Positions 34,495-44,134 are shown, counted from the first letter of the stretch. The stretch is DNA of 63,082 nucleotides from Nitrospirota bacterium (GCA_016214845.1 JACRMS010000011.1:1-63082); one strand, 5' to 3'. The notes: generated by a model from the sequence alone, not told the origin. Made by a program: numbers and translations.

Positions 34495-35777
34495 TCAACC
34501 CGGACGCAACAGCGCATGAAATGAAGGAGCTTATATACAGGCTGTATCCCGTTTGCCGGAGTATCACCGGTGACGGCTTCAGGGAAACGCTCAGAATTCT
34601 TCGGGAGTACATCCCCGTCGAAGTCCATGAGGTCCCCACAGGCACAGAGGTGTTTGACTGGACAGTGCCAAAAGAATGGAACATAAAAGACGCGTACGTC
34701 AAGAATTCAAAGGGCGAGAGGATAATTGATTTCCGGGAATCCAATCTGCATGTCATGGGTTACAGTGTGCCGGTATGTTCGAAGATGCCGCTGTCTGAAT
34801 TAAGGCAGCACCTGCACACTTTGCCGGAACATCCTGAATGGATACCTTACAGGACTTCGTACTACAAAGAGGACTGGGGCTTTTGCATGAGTCACAGAAA
34901 ATTCCAGGAGCTTCAGGAAGACACCTATGAAGTTCTCATTGACTCCACACTTGAGGAAGGTCATCTGACTTACGGAGAATGTTATATCAAGGGACAGACA
35001 TCAAAGGAGGTCCTGCTGTCATGCCATTCATGTCATCCCTCTCTATGCAACGACAACCTGTCCGGGGTGGCGCTTACAACAGTGTTGGGCAAACACCTGA
35101 GCGCGCTTTTCTTGCGTTACTCTTATCGCCTCCTTTTCATCCCCGGCACAATCGGCTCCATTACATGGCTGTCAAGAAACGAGCAGCGCATACCAAATAT
35201 CAGACACGGACTGGTTGTCACATGCGCAGGTGATCCCGGCAAAGTCACGTACAAAAGAAGCCGCACCGGCAATGCTGAAATAGATAAAGCCGCAGAACAT
35301 GTGCTTAAGCACTCAGGAGACCCTTACGAGATAATGGACTTCACTCCTTATGGTTATGATGAAAGACAGTACTGCTCTCCGGGCTTCAGCCTTCCTGTCG
35401 GCTGCCTGCAGAGGACGCCGCACGGTCAATATCCTGAATACCACACGTCGGCTGATAATTGTGATTTTGTGCGTCCAGTATATCTGGCGGACACACTTTC
35501 AAAATATCTGTCGGTGCTCAGCATTCTTGAAGACAACCGGATGTACCTTAATACCAATCCAAAGTGCGAACCGCAACTGGGCAAGAGAGGACTTTATTCT
35601 GCAACAGGCGGACAAAATCATAACGCTGTTGATCAGATGGCGATGTTGTGGACGCTGAACCTTTCAGACGGGCGGCATACGCTTCTGGATATCGCGGAGA
35701 GGTCGGGAATGGAATTCGATATAATCAGAAACGCATCGCTTGCCCTTCTGAAAAATAATCTGCTTAAAGAAATCTGA
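34488..35777 (+). CDS. DUF4910 (aminopeptidase-like) protein
   Basis: 429 residues from the ATG at 34488. It has the DUF2172/DUF4910 layout: RLYPVCRSITGDGFRETL, GTEVFDWTVPKEWNIKDAYV, NLHVMGYSVPV, the metal-site pattern LLSCHSCHPSLCNDNLSGVAL, and a winged-helix end. These are M28-like zinc peptidase folds found in polysaccharide and antibiotic gene clusters; their substrate is not established. Position between RfbC and a nucleotidyltransferase suggests a role in removing or adding an acyl/aminoacyl group on a sugar. That role is inferred from context only. Confidence 0.8.
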   Translation: MLINPDATAHEMKELIYRLYPVCRSITGDGFRETLRILREYIPVEVHEVPTGTEVFDWTVPKEWNIKDAYVKNSKGERIIDFRESNLHVMGYSVPVCSKMPLSELRQHLHTLPEHPEWIPYRTSYYKEDWGFCMSHRKFQELQEDTYEVLIDSTLEEGHLTYGECYIKGQTSKEVLLSCHSCHPSLCNDNLSGVALTTVLGKHLSALFLRYSYRLLFIPGTIGSITWLSRNEQRIPNIRHGLVVTCAGDPGKVTYKRSRTGNAEIDKAAEHVLKHSGDPYEIMDFTPYGYDERQYCSPGFSLPVGCLQRTPHGQYPEYHTSADNCDFVRPVYLADTLSKYLSVLSILEDNRMYLNTNPKCEPQLGKRGLYSATGGQNHNAVDQMAMLWTLNLSDGRHTLLDIAERSGMEFDIIRNASLALLKNNLLKEI

Positions 35778-35779
35778 TC

Positions 35780-35800
35780 AGTGACGAGTAACGCGTAACG
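35780..35800 (+). repeat. Short period-7 array
   Basis: The units AGTGACG, AGTAACG and CGTAACG follow one another in the gap before the nucleotidyltransferase gene. They match the AGTNRNR family. No inverted partner is seen here. Confidence 0.75.
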
Positions 35801-35822
35801 GGAGCAGAAAGGATTTTTGAAT

Positions 35823-36656
35823 ATGAACCATTATTTACAAAACGGAAATAATCACCGTAAGGTCATAGGGCTGATACCGGCGGGTGGAAAGGCATCGAGG
35901 CTTTCCCGTCTGCCGTGCAGCAAGGAATTATTGCCGGTCGGTTTTTTGAACAATGAACAGAATAACGGCCCGCAGTTGAAAGTGATCAGCCACTATCTTC
36001 TGGAGAGAATGCGCCTGGCAAATATTACAAGGGCATATATTGTCCTGCGTGAAGGCAAATGGGACATTCCAGCGTATTTCGGCAACGGGAAAATAGTAGA
36101 CATGCACCTCTCATATCTGATGATGGATTCGCAGACCGGGATACCTTATACCCTGGACCAGGCGTTCCATTTTGTAGAAGACGCTATAATAGCGCTGGGT
36201 TTCCCCGACTCGATCTTTCACCCGGACCACGCCTTTGAAAAATTGCTTATCAAACAGTCTGAATCCAAAGCCGACATAGTGCTGGGGCTGTTTCCCGCGC
36301 CCAAGCCGCACAAGACCGATATGGTTGACATGGATGACAGCGGACGGATACGTTCAATCCAGATAAAGCCGGACCATACTTATCTGGTATACGCGTGGGA
36401 GATCGCCGTCTGGACGCCCGCCTTCACACGTTACATGCACGAGTATCTTTTGACCAGGCAGGGAAACAACAATCACCAGGACCATGAGAAAGAATTGTAT
36501 ATCAGTGATGTGATCCAGTCCGCGATGTTAGACGACATGAAGGTGGATTCCGTGCTTTTTGAGGACGGCTCCTGTCTTGATATCGGAACTCCCGAAGATC
36601 TGTTCAGCGCTGTCAGGATAACAAGCGAAATGCCGGAAGGGTTTTTAAAGCAATGA
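35823..36656 (+). CDS. Sugar nucleotidyltransferase-like protein
   Basis: 277 residues from the ATG at 35823. VIGLIPAGGKASRLSRLPCSKELLPVGF is the NTP-transferase loop; IALGFPDSIFHPDHAF and LGLFPAPKPHKTDMVDMDDSGRI follow the RfbA pattern. The usual GxGTRL is replaced by GKASRL, so it is a divergent branch, often found beside DUF4910 genes. It probably activates or senses a sugar phosphate; its substrate is unknown. Confidence 0.8.
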   Translation: MNHYLQNGNNHRKVIGLIPAGGKASRLSRLPCSKELLPVGFLNNEQNNGPQLKVISHYLLERMRLANITRAYIVLREGKWDIPAYFGNGKIVDMHLSYLMMDSQTGIPYTLDQAFHFVEDAIIALGFPDSIFHPDHAFEKLLIKQSESKADIVLGLFPAPKPHKTDMVDMDDSGRIRSIQIKPDHTYLVYAWEIAVWTPAFTRYMHEYLLTRQGNNNHQDHEKELYISDVIQSAMLDDMKVDSVLFEDGSCLDIGTPEDLFSAVRITSEMPEGFLKQ

Positions 36657-36675
36657 GGAAATTTTCAGGACGGCA

Positions 36676-37944
36676 ATGTATCTTGCTGATAGAACAGTTA
36701 CCATGAGAATATTAAATGTAATACAGCACGATAGAGGTGCTTACGGCGCGGTTTTTGACCGTCATCTTGCCTTAAGAAAGGCCGGCATTGATTCAACAGT
36801 TCTCTGCAAGAGTGAAAAAAATAATTCATCTGAGATTATTAAATTGAATGTAAGGCCTAATTTAATGGAAAGAACATTTTTTTACTCGCTTAAGAAGAGT
36901 GCAGATTTCTTCGGGTTGAGCCATGTTCCCAACCCGATTACCTCCGGATTTGCCAGGGCCATAAAGAAATTGGAGTTCGATATCCTTCATGTGTGTACCG
37001 CGCGCGGAACTGCTTCCTATCTTGCGTTCCCGGAATTAACAAGCAGGAAGGCGGCTATTTTTACAGTTTCAAGTATGTGGAGTTTTACCGGGCATTGCTT
37101 TCACAGCCTTGATTGCGACCGGTGGAGAACCGGATGCGGAAAATGTCCCCGGTTATCTATTAATCCTCCGGTAAGAAGAGACGCCACACGCATAGAATGG
37201 ATGCTCAAAGACCGGGCATACAGCCATTCGAATCTGACTATTATCACTACAAGTAACTGGCTGACTGAGCAGGTCAAGAAAAGTATGCTCAACCGTTTCC
37301 CCATACATCAAATCCCCCACGGCATAGATACGGATATCTATCACCCACTTGATCCGGGACAATGCCGTCTTGAGCTTGGGATCCCGCCAGGCAAAAAAGT
37401 CCTCATGTTTGCATCTGACAGGATGGACGATTTCCTGAAAGGCGGAGATCTGCTTTTGGAGGCTTTAGCAGGCCTGCCGGAATCTTTAAAATCTGAAACC
37501 GTGCTGTTGCTTATGGGCAATGGAGGCAGGAATATCTCCAATGATATCGGCATGCAGACAGTTGATCTCGGATATGTAAGCGATCATAACCGTAAAGCGC
37601 TCTGTTATTCCGCTGCGGACCTCTTTCTTTTTCCAACCAGGGCTGAAACCTTTGGTCTGGTATCAATCGAAAGCCAGGCTTGCGGCACCCCGGTGGTGTC
37701 CTTCCGTGTCGGAGGAGTTACCGACCATGTGCGGCCCGGCATCACCGGATATTTGGCCGAGCCCGAAAATGCTGAAGATTTCAGGAGCGGCATTATTCAA
37801 CTCCTTGAACACGAAGAGCAACGAGAAAAAATGGGCCGGCAGTGCCGTTCAATTGCCGTGGAAGAATATAACATAAATCTCTGGGCCCAACGCTTTATTG
37901 AAGTGTGCAATTCAATTTATTTGAAAGAGGACCGGAGAAACTAA
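36676..37944 (+). CDS. Family 4 glycosyltransferase
   Basis: 422 residues. GT-B fold: N-terminal MRILNVIQHDRGAYGAVFDRHLALRKAG, then IHQIPHGIDTDIYHP and the donor-site pattern LFLFPTRAETFGLVSIESQACGTPVVSFRVGG (E-x7-E). It transfers a sugar to the growing polysaccharide on the cytoplasmic side. The ATG at 36676 has AGGA five bases upstream; an ATG at 36703 fits the usual family start. A cysteine cluster (FHSLDCDRWRTGCGKCP) of a kind common in this branch may bind a metal. Confidence 0.88.
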   Translation: MYLADRTVTMRILNVIQHDRGAYGAVFDRHLALRKAGIDSTVLCKSEKNNSSEIIKLNVRPNLMERTFFYSLKKSADFFGLSHVPNPITSGFARAIKKLEFDILHVCTARGTASYLAFPELTSRKAAIFTVSSMWSFTGHCFHSLDCDRWRTGCGKCPRLSINPPVRRDATRIEWMLKDRAYSHSNLTIITTSNWLTEQVKKSMLNRFPIHQIPHGIDTDIYHPLDPGQCRLELGIPPGKKVLMFASDRMDDFLKGGDLLLEALAGLPESLKSETVLLLMGNGGRNISNDIGMQTVDLGYVSDHNRKALCYSAADLFLFPTRAETFGLVSIESQACGTPVVSFRVGGVTDHVRPGITGYLAEPENAEDFRSGIIQLLEHEEQREKMGRQCRSIAVEEYNINLWAQRFIEVCNSIYLKEDRRN

Positions 37945-37965
37945 AGTTGACCATATGATCATCCT

Positions 37966-39000
37966 ATGAATAAGGAACAATTGAAGAAAAATATAAAAAA
38001 GATCCCGGGAATCACAAGGGTCCACAGGACAGTCGCAGATGCTGCTTCAGCATTGAGGAAGGAAGAGCCGGGAGACTATCTTTTCAGGGAAAAAATACTG
38101 TCATGGATATCAGAGCCGTCCCTGAAGCGCCAACTGCCGCCTCTTTATCGCCTGTTTGTACCATTCTTTGTTTTTACGGGTTTCAGTAATGATAAAGAGA
38201 ACAGTAAGTTTAGAAGAACAGCCTTCAGCCTGGTATCACGCCTTGCGCAGTTTTTCCGCTTGAGTGACTCAATGCAATTAGACCTGCCTGAGTATAAAGT
38301 TTGTATCAACCTGCTGGACCCACGCTGCTTCAAGGTCATAAGCGAGCTGCTTAATAATACTGCTCTCCTGAGCAATTTTTTGTCAGCAGGCGATACATTC
38401 ATTGATGTGGGGGCCAATCATGGCAGCTACTCTATCCTTGCCAGTAAGTTAATTGGGGCAAATGGCCTGGTCATATCAATTGAACCTCAACCGCGATTAG
38501 CTGAATTGCTGGAGACGTCCCTTTCCTTAAATCAATACAGCAGGTACGAGGTGCATCAGATCGCCTGCGGTGACAGGAATGACTCGGTCGAATTTTACAT
38601 TCCAAATTTCAATTCAGGTGAAGCCGGGATTTTTTCATCTTTATCAGCAAGGCATAAGCATCAGACAGTCAGGGTCCTTCTGAAGCGTTTTGATGAAGCA
38701 TTCGACTGGCGCAGTTATCCGGGCAGGATTTTTCTTAAATTGGACATCGAGGGAAGCGAGTACGCTTTTTTGAATGGAGCCAGGGAAATGATCAGCGCCC
38801 GGAAACCCGTGATCCGGATAGAAATTAACCCGGCTTCTTTGCACAGCGCCGAGGTGACAGTCACGGCCTTCAAGAAGCTTTTATTTGAGCTTGGCTACCG
38901 GCATTTCTTCTATATTGATAATCTTTCGGAGCGCAGGTTGATTGAAGATTTAGATGCCACGCGGGAACGGGACATTGTTGCCATTCCGGCACAAGCATGA
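37966..39000 (+). CDS. FkbM-family methyltransferase
   Basis: 344 residues. The SAM-binding region TFIDVGANHGSYSILASKLIGANGLVISIEPQP and the FkbM end FLKLDIEGSEYAFLNGA are clear. A 130-residue N-terminal part is not shared by all family members. These enzymes O-methylate sugars in glycan clusters. The gene overlaps the next by 4 bases (ATGA). Confidence 0.87.
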   Translation: MNKEQLKKNIKKIPGITRVHRTVADAASALRKEEPGDYLFREKILSWISEPSLKRQLPPLYRLFVPFFVFTGFSNDKENSKFRRTAFSLVSRLAQFFRLSDSMQLDLPEYKVCINLLDPRCFKVISELLNNTALLSNFLSAGDTFIDVGANHGSYSILASKLIGANGLVISIEPQPRLAELLETSLSLNQYSRYEVHQIACGDRNDSVEFYIPNFNSGEAGIFSSLSARHKHQTVRVLLKRFDEAFDWRSYPGRIFLKLDIEGSEYAFLNGAREMISARKPVIRIEINPASLHSAEVTVTAFKKLLFELGYRHFFYIDNLSERRLIEDLDATRERDIVAIPAQA

Positions 39001-39947
39001 CAAATGAGGTTGTTGTGGATTTGGCAATCAGGCAGATCATAAATCATCTAAGAGGCAGGCATAAAAAATCGGCTGCTGCTCCTGAAAGAAAACAGGAATG
39101 GTCCATAGGAATTTACAAAGGAGACTCACCTGTTTCAATCAAACCGGTGGCTGATGTGCGCAATCCTGTGCTGTCACGAGCTCATGTATCAGACGCAAGG
39201 GCAAGATACATTGCCGATCCGTTTATGGTCCACTCGTCCGGCAGATGGTTCATGTTTTTCGAAGTATTAAACGGGGAAACCGGCCGGGGTGAGATAGGGT
39301 TGGCCACAAGCGCAAACGGGCTGGACTGGAAGTATGAGAAAATCATTCTGGCTGAGCCTTTTCACATGTCTTATCCGTATGTGTTTGAATGGCAAAAGGA
39401 ATATTACATGATCCCCGAGGCCTGGAGAAGCGGGGGAGTGAAGCTGTACAAGGCCCGCAATTTTCCTGACGACTGGTCATGTATCGGCAATATGCTCTGC
39501 GGAGAGCGCTTTGCGGACAGCTCCATTGTCAGGCATAACGGTAAATGGTGGCTGTTTACGGACGCAGGGGCCAGCTACAAATCACCTTCACTGCGACTGT
39601 ACCATTCGGAAGATCTTATGGGAACGTGGGTTGAACATCCGCTAAGTCCGGTGCAATCCAGTCCGCACACTGCCAGACCAGGCGGCAGAATAGTATGTGC
39701 CGGCGGACAGCTTATGCGCTTTGCTCAGGATGTTTTTCCGGTATATGGCAGTCAGGTGCATGTCTTTGAGATTCAGGAGCTGTCTCCCGCTGCATACAAG
39801 GAAAAACAGGTTACAGCGGGGCCCTTGTTGTCGGCTGGCAGTGACATCTGGAACAGCGGAGGGATGCATCATGTGGACCCTCATCGATTGGCTGACGGGA
39901 CCTGGCTGGCGTGCGTAGACGGATTTTTATGGCGTGAGCAGAAGTGA
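38997..39947 (+). CDS. Five-bladed beta-propeller protein (GH43-like / GINT1 N-terminal type)
   Basis: 316 residues. ARYIADPFMVHSSGRWFMFFEVLN, IGLATSANGLDWKYEKIILAEP, SYPYVFEWQKEYYMIPEAW and FADSSIVRHNGKWWLFTDAG are blade repeats of the GH43/GH68-like fold. The closest layout I know is the 'glucosamine inositolphosphorylceramide transferase 1 N-terminal' family, common in polysaccharide clusters. Whether it hydrolyses, transfers or just binds sugar is open. It has no signal peptide, so it probably acts in the cytoplasm. Confidence 0.75.
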   Translation: MTNEVVVDLAIRQIINHLRGRHKKSAAAPERKQEWSIGIYKGDSPVSIKPVADVRNPVLSRAHVSDARARYIADPFMVHSSGRWFMFFEVLNGETGRGEIGLATSANGLDWKYEKIILAEPFHMSYPYVFEWQKEYYMIPEAWRSGGVKLYKARNFPDDWSCIGNMLCGERFADSSIVRHNGKWWLFTDAGASYKSPSLRLYHSEDLMGTWVEHPLSPVQSSPHTARPGGRIVCAGGQLMRFAQDVFPVYGSQVHVFEIQELSPAAYKEKQVTAGPLLSAGSDIWNSGGMHHVDPHRLADGTWLACVDGFLWREQK

Positions 39948-39995
39948 CAAGGGATATGGATTGAATTGTTGTAAAGAATGAGGAGTGGAAAGATA

Positions 39996-40871
39996 ATGGT
40001 CAAGTCATTTGAAAGAAAACCGGAAACAGGTACTTCAAACATAGATAGCGGGAGCGCTGCAGTAACTATTATCAAACCTGAATCCGGCTGGGGAATGCGC
40101 GACTTCAGGGAGCTGAAAGAATACCGGGACCTGTTCTTTTCCCTTGCATGGCGCAGTATTAAAGTATTATATGCCCAAACCGTGCTGGGTCTGTCCTGGG
40201 CAATTTTGAGGCCTCTTATTCAGATCGTTATTTTCAGCATTATTTTCGGGAGAGTTGCCAAATTGCCTACGGAAGGCGTGCCTTATTTTCTTTTTTCGAG
40301 TGTTGCAATTGTCCCCTGGACCTATATATCTCAGTCGATATCAGAATCCAGTGAAAGCCTGGTTGCCGGGCAGGGTATGCTGGGAAAGGTATACTTCCCC
40401 AGGTTGATATTCCCGCTTACGCCTGTACTTTCCAGGCTGGTTGATTTCGGGATATCCATGATAATTATTTGTTTCACTATGCTTTACTATCATGTTCCCC
40501 CCACATGGAACCTGCTTTTATTCCCGTTGTTTGTTTTGTTGATGGCGTCTATTCCCGCCGGCATCGGTCTGTGGTTGTCCTCTCTTGCCATCCGCTTCCG
40601 TGACGTAAGACACGCAATGCCGTTTGTGATTCAAATGTTGATCTACACCGCGCCCATAGTATATTCCGCATCATCGATTCCTGAAAAATACCGCCTGATA
40701 TATTCACTGAATCCTATTGTGGGAGTAACGGAAGGGTTCCGGTCATGTTTGTTAGGCACATCCATTCCCTGGCTGTATATTCTGCCTGGAACAATTACTT
40801 CTTTTATTCTTGTTGTCAGCGGGGTCTGGTATTTTAAGCGGATGGAAAGAATCATTGTTGACGTGATTTAA
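39996..40871 (+). CDS. wzm: ABC-2 polysaccharide export permease (Wzm-like)
   Basis: 291 residues from the ATG at 39996, with GAGGAG about 10 bases upstream; an ATG at 39978 is possible. About six membrane segments. The start of the core, FRELKEYRDLFFSLAWRSIKVLYAQTVLGLSWAILRPL, is typical of O-antigen/teichoic-acid exporters, as is AIRFRDVRHAMPFVIQMLIYTAPIVYS. It forms the inner-membrane channel for a lipid-linked polysaccharide with the ATPase encoded next. Confidence 0.92.
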   Translation: MVKSFERKPETGTSNIDSGSAAVTIIKPESGWGMRDFRELKEYRDLFFSLAWRSIKVLYAQTVLGLSWAILRPLIQIVIFSIIFGRVAKLPTEGVPYFLFSSVAIVPWTYISQSISESSESLVAGQGMLGKVYFPRLIFPLTPVLSRLVDFGISMIIICFTMLYYHVPPTWNLLLFPLFVLLMASIPAGIGLWLSSLAIRFRDVRHAMPFVIQMLIYTAPIVYSASSIPEKYRLIYSLNPIVGVTEGFRSCLLGTSIPWLYILPGTITSFILVVSGVWYFKRMERIIVDVI

Positions 40872-40896
40872 TGAGAAAATCTTCTAAAGGAATGAA

Positions 40897-42246
40897 ATGA
40901 ACAGTGGAGAAACAGTAATCAGAGCAGAAAATTTAAGCAAGTGCTACCGCATTGGTCTGAATGAAAACGTTAATGACAGTCTTGCCAGAAATGTATTTGA
41001 TTTTATAAAAAGCCCTGTCAAGAACTATCGCAGGCATCGCTCTCTTTACAACTTTGACGATGTAAAATTGAATCCCGCCGGTAATAGTCCGGCGGATATT
41101 ATCTGGGCGCTGCGGGATGTCTCCTTTGAGGTGAAGCAGGGTGAGATAGTCGGCATCATCGGAATGAATGGCGCCGGGAAATCAACCCTTCTGAAAATTC
41201 TTTCCCGGATCACAAATCCGACAAGCGGACACGCTGAAATTCGCGGAAGGATTTCAAGTCTTTTGGAGGTGGGGACCGGGTTCCATCCCGAACTGACAGG
41301 CAGGGAGAATGTATATCTTAACGGCACCGTCCTGGGCATGAGAAAAAAAGAAATAGACCGTAAATTTGATGAGATTGTGGACTTCTCGGGAGTGGAAACG
41401 TTTATAGACACGCCTGTCAAGCGTTATTCCAGCGGAATGAAGGTCCGTCTTGCCTTCGCGGTTGCAGCGCATCTGGAGCCTGAGATATTGCTTGTGGACG
41501 AGGTGCTCGCCGTAGGAGATGTTCAATTCCAGAAAAAGTGCTTAAGTAAAATGGAGAGCGTAAGCCGGCATGGAAGAACGATCCTCTTTGTGACTCACTA
41601 CATGCAGGTCGTTACCCGCTTATGTCCCCGTACTATCTTATTGAATGGAGGCGCTGTTAAGGCGGACGGCCCGTCTCATAATATAGTAAGCATATATATG
41701 GATTCTGAAAAAGGCACCAGGCCGGAACGTGTATGGCCTGTTTTGACTGATGCGCCGGGTGATGATACTGTGAGATTGCGCGCGGTCCGGGTACGGACAG
41801 AAGACGGCCGGATCATGGACGTTTTGAATATAGACAAACCGTTGGTTGTTGAGATGGAGTATGAAGTTCTCCGTCCCGGCTATTCACTCTGCGCATATAT
41901 CAGGGTCATTAATGAAAATGGAATAACTGTCTTCGAATCTTACGAAAATGATCCGGTATGGAAGGGCGTCCCCCGTCCGTCCGGACGATATGTGAGCGCT
42001 GCCAGGGTCCCGGGGGATTTGCTGGCAGAGGGAATGTTTTATGTTGCGCCGGCCTTAAGGTCCGTAAATCCTCCGATGCGCAGGTTCCGGGTTGACGACG
42101 CTATCGCGTTCAGGGCCGTCAACCCTCTGCACAGTGATTCATCTATTGAAGACTATATGGGCGGGCAGGATGGAGTAGTAAGACCGCATTTGGACTGGGA
42201 AACTCAAATTAACCCCATCGGAAGCAAGATACAGTTGAATAGATAG
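40897..42246 (+). CDS. wzt: Polysaccharide ABC exporter ATPase with C-terminal carbohydrate-binding domain (Wzt-like)
   Basis: 449 residues. Walker A is GMNGAGKSTLLK, the signature is YSSGMKVRLAFAVA, and Walker B is ILLVDEVLAVGD. The first 250 residues form the ATPase; the remaining 200 form a Wzt_C-like beta-sandwich (VRTEDGRIMDVLNIDKPLVVEMEYEVLRPG) that in E. coli O9a recognises the chain end cap before export. An extended loop before Walker A (residues 25-65) is common in this branch. It works with the preceding permease. Confidence 0.93.
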   Translation: MNSGETVIRAENLSKCYRIGLNENVNDSLARNVFDFIKSPVKNYRRHRSLYNFDDVKLNPAGNSPADIIWALRDVSFEVKQGEIVGIIGMNGAGKSTLLKILSRITNPTSGHAEIRGRISSLLEVGTGFHPELTGRENVYLNGTVLGMRKKEIDRKFDEIVDFSGVETFIDTPVKRYSSGMKVRLAFAVAAHLEPEILLVDEVLAVGDVQFQKKCLSKMESVSRHGRTILFVTHYMQVVTRLCPRTILLNGGAVKADGPSHNIVSIYMDSEKGTRPERVWPVLTDAPGDDTVRLRAVRVRTEDGRIMDVLNIDKPLVVEMEYEVLRPGYSLCAYIRVINENGITVFESYENDPVWKGVPRPSGRYVSAARVPGDLLAEGMFYVAPALRSVNPPMRRFRVDDAIAFRAVNPLHSDSSIEDYMGGQDGVVRPHLDWETQINPIGSKIQLNR

Positions 42247-42313
42247 CATGAGCATTAAGAATGTGTAATAACTTTACATTTCACGATATATCCGCAAAAA
42301 AGAAAATAGCAAA

Positions 42314-43225
42314 ATGATCCTGCCGAATTTTTTGATCATAGGAGCCCAAAGGTCCGGGACAACTGCACTGTACCATTTTTTAAAACGTCATCCCCAGATA
42401 TTTATGCCTGGAATAAAGGAACCCAAGTTTTTTTTATTTGATGACAGGATGCCGGACTTTAATGATACACACGACCGGGAGGCAGCGGTAGCCAGGTATA
42501 AAACAATGTTCAGCAGATCAGTTACCAACTTTGCGGATTACGCGGCATTGTTTCAACAGGTAAAGAACGAAAAGGCTGTCGGAGAAGCGTCTCCGCATTA
42601 TCTTTATAGCCCGGAGGCCCCTCTGCGCATATCCAAATTAATACCGGAGGTAAAGCTTATAGCTGTTCTCCGTGATCCGGTTGACAGGGCGTATTCGAAC
42701 TATTTTTTAGATATTGCAGAGTTTGGCGGGGAAATGCTGATAAGTGATTTCGTCCTTGCAATTAATGAAGAGAATATCGATACGGAGGATATTTGGTCAG
42801 GCAGCCGTCATTACGCGCGTAAAGGGTTCTACTATACGCAGTTAATGCGGTATCTGAAAATTTTCAGCAGGGAAAGGGTAAAAGTATATCTGTATGAAGA
42901 GTTAAAGGATGACCCTGTCGCTGTGGTGAAAGACATTTTTAAATTTTTGGATGTAGACGATACATTCGTTCCTGATAATATTTTTAATAAATATACCGAA
43001 GCTATCAATAACAGTGAAAGCAGTCCGCGTTGTTTGATCAAAAGCATATTGAAATATTTTCCCCCGAACAGGCTGACCCGTTCATTTGATTCCAAAGATA
43101 ACAAGCCTGTCAGGCAGCCAATTCCACCGGAGGTACGAAAATACCTTGTCCAGATATACAGGAAGGATATTTTGGGCCTTCAGGACCTTATCCAGAGAGA
43201 CCTTTCAAAGTGGCTTGCTGTATAA
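42314..43225 (+). CDS. PAPS-dependent sulfotransferase
   Basis: 303 residues. The 5'-phosphosulfate loop is LIIGAQRSGTTALYHFLKRHP, followed by KEPKFFLFD. The 3'-phosphate motif is LIAVLRDPVDRAYSNYFLD. The family (Sulfotransfer_1) puts sulfate on hydroxyls of sugars or lipids, here presumably the surface glycan. No PAPS synthesis genes are in the window. Confidence 0.9.
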   Translation: MILPNFLIIGAQRSGTTALYHFLKRHPQIFMPGIKEPKFFLFDDRMPDFNDTHDREAAVARYKTMFSRSVTNFADYAALFQQVKNEKAVGEASPHYLYSPEAPLRISKLIPEVKLIAVLRDPVDRAYSNYFLDIAEFGGEMLISDFVLAINEENIDTEDIWSGSRHYARKGFYYTQLMRYLKIFSRERVKVYLYEELKDDPVAVVKDIFKFLDVDDTFVPDNIFNKYTEAINNSESSPRCLIKSILKYFPPNRLTRSFDSKDNKPVRQPIPPEVRKYLVQIYRKDILGLQDLIQRDLSKWLAV

Positions 43226-43250
43226 GACAGGCCGCAAAAGGAACAGCTTT

Positions 43251-44036
43251 ATGAAAATAGCCCTCATACAACTGAATATCGAGTGGGAATCGAAAACATC
43301 AAACAACAACAGCGCCGGGCTATTTATCGAAAAAGCCGCTTATGAGGGATGCGATACAGTTGTCTTCCCCGAAATGTTCAATACCGGCTTTTCCATGAAT
43401 ATGTCTTCAATTGCTGAAGATGCGAACGGGGAAACATCTTCGATATTGTCAAAGCTGGCAAAGCAGTACAATGTCAATGTCATAGCGGGATTTCCGGTAA
43501 AGTCACATTACGACAATAAAGCCGAAAATATTGCAGTCGTCTATGACCGCAGCGGAGCCCTCATCGCAAGATATTCAAAATTGCATCCGTTCTCCTTTGC
43601 GGGAGAGGAGCAGTATTATTTTGCCGGTAACAGCGCCGTCACCTTCAATATAGAGGGAATGCCGTCAAGCATTTTTATCTGTTACGACCTGAGATTTCCT
43701 GAAGTCTTCAGGATTGTGGCCAGGGAAGTGCAAGCGGTATTTGTAATCGCTAACTGGCCTGCTTCACGAAAAGACCACTGGGAAACGCTCCTGAAAGCCA
43801 GGGCGATTGAAAATCAATGTTATGTGGTAGGGGTCAACAGGACAGGGACCGATGGCAACGGCATCCGGTATCCGGGGGACTCGCATATTTTCGGCCCATC
43901 CGGAGAGAAGATATGCTCGGGGGGGGAAGAAGAATTTCTCACTGGCGAAATTGATCCCGGCCAAGTCATGAAAACGCGTCTGAGGTTTCCGTTTTTAAGT
44001 GATATGCGTCCGGTCAATCCGGTTGTTTTGTCTTAA
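43251..44036 (+). CDS. Carbon-nitrogen hydrolase, omega-amidase/nitrilase type
   Basis: 261 residues from the ATG at 43251. The Glu-Lys-Cys triad is in VVFPEMFNTGF, YSKLHPFSF and IFICYDLRFPEVFR. The sequence fits the YafV/NIT2 branch, which hydrolyses omega-amides such as 2-oxoglutaramate. In this place it may cleave an amide related to glycan decoration, or simply be a housekeeping repair enzyme at the end of the operon. A 100-base gap with a promoter-like sequence follows it. Confidence 0.88.
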   Translation: MKIALIQLNIEWESKTSNNNSAGLFIEKAAYEGCDTVVFPEMFNTGFSMNMSSIAEDANGETSSILSKLAKQYNVNVIAGFPVKSHYDNKAENIAVVYDRSGALIARYSKLHPFSFAGEEQYYFAGNSAVTFNIEGMPSSIFICYDLRFPEVFRIVAREVQAVFVIANWPASRKDHWETLLKARAIENQCYVVGVNRTGTDGNGIRYPGDSHIFGPSGEKICSGGEEEFLTGEIDPGQVMKTRLRFPFLSDMRPVNPVVLS

Positions 44037-44047
44037 TCATATCTGAA

Positions 44048-44076
44048 TTGATAAATAATCTGTCAAAAATTAAATT
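44048..44076 (+). promoter_or_regulatory. Possible promoter for the phosphatase operon
   Basis: TTGATA (44048-44053), 17 bases, then TAAATT (44071-44076). The region is A/T-rich and follows the end of the polysaccharide operon. It is a weak match and rests on sequence only. Confidence 0.3.
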
Positions 44077-44134
44077 CACACTTCAACTAACTTTTTCTTA
44101 ACTACACTAACAATTAATAATCAAGGAGGGAAAC

